Shown here: one piece after another, positions 58,363 to 64,000 of the stretch | Numbering within the stretch: the stretch's first letter is position 1 | How the letters are laid out: each line of letters starts with the position of its first letter | DNA from: Zymoseptoria tritici IPO323 | Taxonomy: Eukaryota > Ascomycota > Dothideomycetes > Mycosphaerellales > Mycosphaerellaceae | DNA: 64,000 bases | Reading direction: 5' to 3' | Assembly (NCBI RefSeq): GCF_000219625.1 | Contig: NC_018206.1 | Span: 310,001 to 374,000, forward strand | Translations under genes and position numbers: made by a program | The notes under the pieces: generated by a model | Seen by the model: only the letters and a program-made list of their open reading frames with translations | Told to the model about the DNA's origin: nothing | Databases searched by the model: none

Positions 58363-59801
58363 ATGACGACCATGGTACGTTCGACGTTCCACAACGGCAC
58401 ACGCTGCCATGACAAGAGGAAATGAATGAGGACAAACACTAACACACAAGCAGGATCTTCGTGTGGGCAACAAGTACCGTATCGGTCGCAAGATCGGTAG
58501 CGGCAGTTTCGGTGACATCTACTTGGGTATGTGCAGACATGTCAAGCCACACGTCTCACGCACCTAACTGACCTCTCTCACAGGCACCAACATCATCTCC
58601 GGAGAGGAGATTGCCATCAAGCTCGAGTCTGTCAAGGCCAAGCACCCTCAACTCGAATACGAGGCACGCGTCTACAAATCCCTCGCCGGCGGTGTCGGTA
58701 TCCCTTTCGTGAGATGGTTCGGAACAGAGTGCGACTACAACGCCATGGTGCTCGACCTGCTCGGCCCATCGCTCGAGGATCTCTTCAACTTCTGCAACCG
58801 CAAGTTCTCCCTCAAGACGGTCCTCCTCCTCGCCGACCAGCTCATCTCCCGCATTGAGTACATCCACGCCAAGTCCTTCATCCACCGCGACATCAAGCCC
58901 GACAACTTTCTCATGGGTATCGGCAAGCGTGGCAACCAGGTCAACGTGATCGATTTCGGTCTGGCCAAGAAGTACCGTGACCCGAAGACGCACTTCCACA
59001 TTCCATACAGAGAGAACAAGAACTTGACTGGTACCGCCCGATACGCTTCTATCAACACGCACTTGGGCGTTGGTATGTTTTATTGTATCCGCCGTTCATC
59101 TCACTCATACTAACACCTCTACAGAACAGTCTCGCCGTGACGACATGGAGTCGCTCGGGTACGTCATGCTGTACTTCTGCCGTGGCTCTCTCCCATGGCA
59201 GGGTCTTAAGGCGGCCACCAAGAAGCAGAAGTACGACCGCATCATGGAGAAGAAGATGACTACTCCCACTGAGGTCCTCTGCCGCGGCTTCCCCAACGAG
59301 TTCGCCATCTACCTCAACTACACCCGCAGTCTCCGCTTCGACGACAAGCCAGACTACTCCTACCTCCGCAAGATCTTCCGTGATCTCTTCGTGCGTGAAG
59401 GCTTCCAGTACGACTACGTCTTTGACTGGACCGTCTACAAGTACCAGAAGAACGCGCAGGCCATCGCTCAGGCGCAGGGCAACGGCGCTGCCGCTGAGGA
59501 GGGTGATGACAAGGCTGGCCGCAATCGCTCCGCTCAGGCTACTGGAGGACAGACTGGTCTCTCCAAGGACCGTCGTGGCGGCGTCCAACCGAGAGCTGAG
59601 GGCACTGGAATGTGAGTGCGCACATACACATGACCTGCCTCCATACTCTCCGTCTTGTAAGGCGCCTTCTCCTCTGCGCAGAGTTCGAACTTGCTTTGGC
59701 ACGAGGGGACTAAGGAGACTTTGGCTAACGATCATTTCTGCTCTAGGCAACTTCGCTCCAGCAAGCGCGGCGCTGATCAGCCCGGTTACAACAACTACTG
59801 A
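58363..59801 (+). CDS. Casein kinase 1 (Hrr25/CK1-delta type), 371 aa, five exons
   Basis: Ser/Thr kinase acting in vesicle traffic, DNA repair and division. Exons 58363-58374, 58454-58526, 58584-59072, 59125-59611 and 59747-59801 give 371 codons plus stop. The first exon codes only MTTM. Motifs: [13 protein letters not shown] glycine loop, EEIAIKLES lysine, [43 protein letters not shown] and [14 protein letters not shown], all diagnostic for CK1. The tail is short, Ala/Gln/Gly-rich and ends PGYNNY. A retained last intron would end the protein two codons after the fourth exon's GTGM. Very well conserved; assignment secure. Confidence 0.95.
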
Positions 59802-61255
59802 AAGGCCCAAAGAGCATCGGCAGGGTTGCCTCACACTCTCAACTTTTGGTGAAGAATTCAATGATGTCCTCGAGATCCATTGACTTTTCACTCTTCTTTC
59901 TGGCTCAGGACCCACTGGCGGACTGGACTGGAAGGAAACTTTTCATATCGGTTATCGGTGTACACACATGGCTGTCTGGTCGTTTCGCTTCTCGCATGGT
60001 TCTCTGTTCAGGTGCATGCAGCTCGGCTCGAGTTGCATCAAAGCTTGGACATGAAGAACTATGCATTCAAGAGAAGCGGACGCAGATGACTGCGGATACA
60101 CACGCAAACATCCAAGCAGCATTTCTGGCAGTGTCACTCGGCAGGGTTTTCGGCTTCTCATCTCGGCAAATGAACCACTCTCCCCTTTTCAATCCGACTG
60201 GGAAGTGCACGATGATGGAGCTGGATTCACCTGCAGGTCATGGAGAGGACTACTAGATCTTTCCGACCACCCAAACGACCGATTGAACTTTGTTCTCCTT
60301 TTCGCGGATTTTCCTTGTCATCTTCGACGTCCCCAACATGCACTACATCGCAACAACCCCTACATGATCAACAACAACTTTCCACCACCATCATACACAA
60401 GCACGAATCCATCACATGCCCTTTGCAATACATCATCTACACAATCACACCACCCCTATCCGGACCTGGACTTTCCCAACAGCACACTTCCCAGCACAAT
60501 TTCTCGCGGACTTTCTAAGCGCACGGGCTGCTTTTCAACGAACATCGAACCAGGAAATCAACACATCACAACGGCGGAGTACGGGGCGAATGGGACAAGT
60601 GGTAATGGGTGGTCTGAGAAATCAGAGCGAGGGGCGGAATCGGAATGCAGCGAAGGGAGTGAAGACTTCCGGGGTTGCGTTGCGGATGGAGGAAAAGTGC
60701 AGCTGCTGTTCGGACTACATGTGGAGGGCGGAAAGCTTGATGCGTGGAGTGAAGGACGGCGGACGACGGATGTGTGTTTTCTTTGATGCGAGGTTTACGG
60801 TAGTTTAGCTTCCCCTTTCGACTTTATCAAACTTTTGTCTGGGTCCACATGCTGTGCCTCCCTTGTTTCTCTGCTGCTATCACCAGACTCGTTGGCCGAA
60901 TGGTCGTGGTACTCGCCGTTGCGTTGATGTCCAAGGTACACACATCCGTTTCCAGGCAGTGCACCTGCAGGATGAAAGGCAATCAGCTTGAAGTTCATTG
61001 GCTGCGGAGGTGATGTCCGTAGCTTGAAAGTCTAAATATTTAGATCGAGGAAAGTTGAAAGTGTAATGGAAGCTCGCTCGCCTCTCACACCTTCATCCAC
61101 CATTTCCTTCCGTACTGTAGAGCTTGTTTTGTGCCCATCGGCATTGCAGTCCGCATAATCGCCACTCCGTTTCGCTGACGAGACATCCTGGGCGTGCCGC
61201 CGACCGGACACGGGAGACTGGAGAGTGAAAAGAAGAACAGGACCACGAACGAACG
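59802..61255. other. Gene-free stretch between casein kinase 1 and RSM22
   Basis: 1.45 kb. Frames on the plus strand (60061-60786 and neighbours) overlap each other, have no domain and look like untranslated sequence. Nothing supported. Confidence 0.5.
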
Positions 61256-63970
61256 ATGTACCATCTCCTCGCCGCGACGACTCGCCCGAGTTGCAATACC
61301 TGTCGATTGAGAAGTTTGATTAGAGGATTGGAAGATGCGAGGAGAGGACGGAGCGCGTCGTTGTATACGGGTCAAAGATTATGGAGGGGCGAAGTTAATG
61401 ATGAGGGAAAGGATGGAAGGGCAAGAGGAGCAGGAAGCACAGGAGCAGAAGGACAAGTCGGGATACAGTCGAGGAGGGCGTACATGACAACTGCTGTGGG
61501 TTCTTCTCGGACGGCATGGATCTCAGCGGCTTCGAGTCGGAAGAGTTGGAACGGAACAGCCAGCACAACCCGGACTTTCAGCACGACTCCACGGTCCCAA
61601 GCGAGATTCACACGCCAACAAGAAATCGACTTAGTCGAAGGACTCTTCACTTCCGGACAAATTACCAGAGCAGAATGGAGAGAAAGCGTCTTCATGCAAG
61701 CGGGCGTGCGGGAGGCGAGTGGAGTCGAAGAGAGAGTGAGGTTAGTGAGGGAGTGGTTTGGTGGGGAGGGTGTGCCGGGAGAGGTGCTCGAGGGGGAAGA
61801 GGGGAGGGTTTATGAGAGGTTGTTTGGGGGATTGAGGGAGGTTGTTGTGCAGGATAATGGCGTTGAGGGGGTGGGAGGGGCGGATGTGGCAGGATTGCAG
61901 GTGCTGCGGGAGGATGGGAGGGAGGTGGAGTTTGAAGAAGATGATGTCGAGGACGAGGTGGATGGAAAGAGGAAGAGGAGGTGGAAGGAGACGGGCAATG
62001 AGATGCTGGCGAGGGATCTGGAGAGGACTTTCGGGGATGAAGGGGAGGCATATACACCTTTCTCCGAGGACGAGGTGCAGGATGATGTATACCCCCGGGA
62101 CCAACATGAGCGCGTGGAAGAAGAAGACCCAGGCTTCGTCCGCATCCACCCTCTCACGCTCGCAAACCGCTTCGGCTCCACGGTCGACATCCCGAAAACC
62201 ACCCTCATAGACCCGATCACTCTCCTCATCTCCGACCGCAACAAGCACATCCCCGAACACGCCCTCCGCATTTTCGGCGGGCCGGGTCTACCCTACTCGA
62301 CGTCCACTCCTGCTCGTGGGAGATTGATGCAGCAGAAACCCATTGCTCTGGACGCTACGCAGGGGAACATGGCGGAGATGGACGGCGATGTGTTTCTCGC
62401 TACCTTGATGCCAGGGATCTTTGCGAGTGTTACGAGTGTGCTCGTCGAGACGAGGAAGAGGCTCGGGACGGAGTGGGCGGAGGGCTTGGTGCGGAAAGCG
62501 GAAGAGGGAGAGTTGCGAATTCTGGACGCGGGAGGGGCGGGCGCAGGCGTACTGGCTGTGAGGGAGATGTTGAGAGCGGAGTGGGAGAGGATGCATGAGG
62601 GGGGCATCGATGGACCTGATTCACCCTTGGCGCTGGCAGAGGCGGATGGAAGAGTTGGAGGAGCGGGTCTTTCGCCTCCGCTGGGTAGCGCTACAGTGTT
62701 GGCGGGAAGTGATGCGTTAAGACGCAGGGCTGCGAAGTTATTGGACAACACGACTTTCATCCCGAGACTACCTGACTACCTGCACGCGGAAGAGGCGAAG
62801 GTGAAGGGCAAATTCGACATTGTCATCGCGCCCCACTCGTTGTGGCCATTGAGGGAAGACCACCTCCGAAAAGCACACGTGCAGAATCTCTGGCATCTGC
62901 TCAATGCCGACGGCGGCGTGCTTCTGCTCATCGAAAAAGGTGTCTCCCGCGGTTTTGAAATGATCGCCGGCGCGAGGGACATGTTGTTGGACCGCCACAT
63001 CTCCTCTCCCGACTCCACTGAGCGATCCACGAATATCGACGAGCCTGGTGCGCATGAGTACGCGGACCTCCTCATGCAGCCGAAAGAAACGGGTATGATC
63101 ATCGCTCCGTGTACGAACCACACCGCTTGTCCGCTATACAGCCAGAAGGGAATGGTGAAAGGTCGGCGAACGATTTGTTCCTTCGAACAACGCTACCACC
63201 GCCCAGCATTCTTACAGTCGATTTTCGGACAAAGCGGAAAGAACCACGAAGACGTGGAGTTTTCCTACCTCTCCGTTCTTCGCGGGCAAGATCTCCGTCA
63301 GCAGCCGCAGCCCACCTCCGCAGACATCGTCCAGGGCGAAGACGCCACCTCGCTCGCTTTTGCCGGCTACGAAGAAGTAATACCTTCTGCATCTCGGTTA
63401 TTCGCTCCGCCGAATGGTCTTTCCCTCCCGCGAGCCATCCTGCCACCGATGAAGAGGACGGGACATGTGATTCTGGACGTGTGCACGCCGAGCGGCACTC
63501 TGGAACGATGGACTGTTCCGCGGAGTTTCAGCAAACAGGCTTTCCGCGATGCGAGGAAGAGTGGATGGGGAGATTTATGGGCTTTGGGGGCGAAGACGAG
63601 AGTTCTACGTAATGGGACGACTGCGAAGTCTAAAGCCACTACTCAAGGCAAGGTGGATATGGAAGCCGCGCTCGTCAAGAAGGGCAATGCACGCAATAAG
63701 AGGAGTGGAGGCTATGGACGTGAGAAGGTTCCGAACGCGGTGAAGGATGAGAGTGGAGGGGTGTTGGTGCAGGAGGGAGTGGTAGCGGAGTTTGGGAGGT
63801 TGGAGGATGGGAGTACGAGGGAGAGGCTGAGGGGACGGAAGGTTAAGGGGGTGAGGGAGAAGAGGGATAAGAAGGGGACTGGGAATGGGAGGGTCAAGAT
63901 GGGAGGGGAGGGGAGGAGGGTGTTGAGGGAGGCGGAGATGGTTGCGGAGGGGGGGAGGAGGGACGGGTAA
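61256..63970 (+). CDS. RSM22: Rsm22/METTL17-like mitochondrial ribosome assembly methyltransferase (904 aa)
   Basis: Associates with the mitochondrial small ribosomal subunit during assembly. Single exon. The N-terminus is Arg/Ser-rich and lacks early acidic clusters, fitting a mitochondrial presequence. A long acidic variable region (about 170-280) precedes the conserved core HIPEHALRIFGGPGLP. The Rossmann-like motif ILDAGGAGAGVLA follows, then FDIVIAPHSLWPL and LLLIEKGVSRGFEMI. Next is a four-cysteine set, APCTNHTACPLYSQKGM...RTICSFEQRY, in the place where METTL17 binds an iron-sulphur cluster. The C-terminus (after ~790) is a Lys/Arg/Gly-rich tail. Complete, ending 30 bp before the window edge. 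Confidence 0.85.
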   Translation: MYHLLAATTRPSCNTCRLRSLIRGLEDARRGRSASLYTGQRLWRGEVNDEGKDGRARGAGSTGAEGQVGIQSRRAYMTTAVGSSRTAWISAASSRKSWNGTASTTRTFSTTPRSQARFTRQQEIDLVEGLFTSGQITRAEWRESVFMQAGVREASGVEERVRLVREWFGGEGVPGEVLEGEEGRVYERLFGGLREVVVQDNGVEGVGGADVAGLQVLREDGREVEFEEDDVEDEVDGKRKRRWKETGNEMLARDLERTFGDEGEAYTPFSEDEVQDDVYPRDQHERVEEEDPGFVRIHPLTLANRFGSTVDIPKTTLIDPITLLISDRNKHIPEHALRIFGGPGLPYSTSTPARGRLMQQKPIALDATQGNMAEMDGDVFLATLMPGIFASVTSVLVETRKRLGTEWAEGLVRKAEEGELRILDAGGAGAGVLAVREMLRAEWERMHEGGIDGPDSPLALAEADGRVGGAGLSPPLGSATVLAGSDALRRRAAKLLDNTTFIPRLPDYLHAEEAKVKGKFDIVIAPHSLWPLREDHLRKAHVQNLWHLLNADGGVLLLIEKGVSRGFEMIAGARDMLLDRHISSPDSTERSTNIDEPGAHEYADLLMQPKETGMIIAPCTNHTACPLYSQKGMVKGRRTICSFEQRYHRPAFLQSIFGQSGKNHEDVEFSYLSVLRGQDLRQQPQPTSADIVQGEDATSLAFAGYEEVIPSASRLFAPPNGLSLPRAILPPMKRTGHVILDVCTPSGTLERWTVPRSFSKQAFRDARKSGWGDLWALGAKTRVLRNGTTAKSKATTQGKVDMEAALVKKGNARNKRSGGYGREKVPNAVKDESGGVLVQEGVVAEFGRLEDGSTRERLRGRKVKGVREKRDKKGTGNGRVKMGGEGRRVLREAEMVAEGGRRDG

Positions 63971-64000
63971 GGGAACTGCTTGTGAACTGGACTGGCGGTA

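Noticed and set aside
57273..58412. 379-codon plus-strand open frame overlapping the casein kinase start
   Set aside because: Pro/Ser/Thr/His-rich translation of the pyrimidine-rich leader. It reads over the true first exon in another frame.
60061..60808. 241- and 130-codon plus-strand frames after casein kinase 1
   Set aside because: Mutually overlapping, no domain, consistent with untranslated or intergenic DNA.

Overview
This window is fungal nuclear DNA. Genes have one to five short GT-AG introns with CTAAC-like branch points, and the housekeeping genes (COQ4, ATP18, RSM22, an AcuM-type regulator, a DUF3433 membrane protein, a CK1 kinase) are those of a filamentous ascomycete. Two mobile elements carry dense C-to-T/G-to-A damage of the repeat-induced point mutation (RIP) type. 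Small secreted protein genes next to RIPped repeats, and a large F-box-like gene array, fit a Dothideomycete (perhaps Mycosphaerellaceae-like). That placement is inference only.

Layout. 1-3180: 3' part of a GH2 (LacZ-type) beta-galactosidase. 4493-5079: a small secreted protein gene. 5644-12002: a full-length Copia-type LTR retrotransposon with a 5-bp target-site duplication; its single 1551-codon gag-pol frame is riddled with RIP-type stops. 12008-15639: about 3.6 kb with no convincing gene, but with two ~145-bp inverted-repeat elements flanked by TA that look like one MITE family. 15640-15976: a secreted cysteine-rich protein with a knottin-like cysteine pattern. 16481-30122: a RIPped 13.6-kb multigene element. 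It holds a RecQ-like helicase, a DUF6589-like protein, two paralogous genes of unknown family, at least one more unknown frame, and four copies of a hairpin whose stem covaries.

30725-36840: zinc alcohol dehydrogenase, ketopantoate reductase, COQ4 and a decayed protein-kinase gene. 37276-49132: seven tandem same-strand members of one F-box/LRR-like family, one without its F-box and one frameshifted; four share a TGTCACATG(C/T) motif upstream. 49611-63970: an ordinary conserved block with an AcuM-like Zn2Cys6 regulator, a DUF3433 protein, ATP18, casein kinase 1 and RSM22.

Reading. The right half is ordinary housekeeping sequence. The left half is repeat-rich and holds two candidate effector genes, each next to a RIPped element. 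The least familiar object is the 13.6-kb element. Every long frame followed in it is closed only by transition-type stops with no frameshift, so its gene content can still be read.
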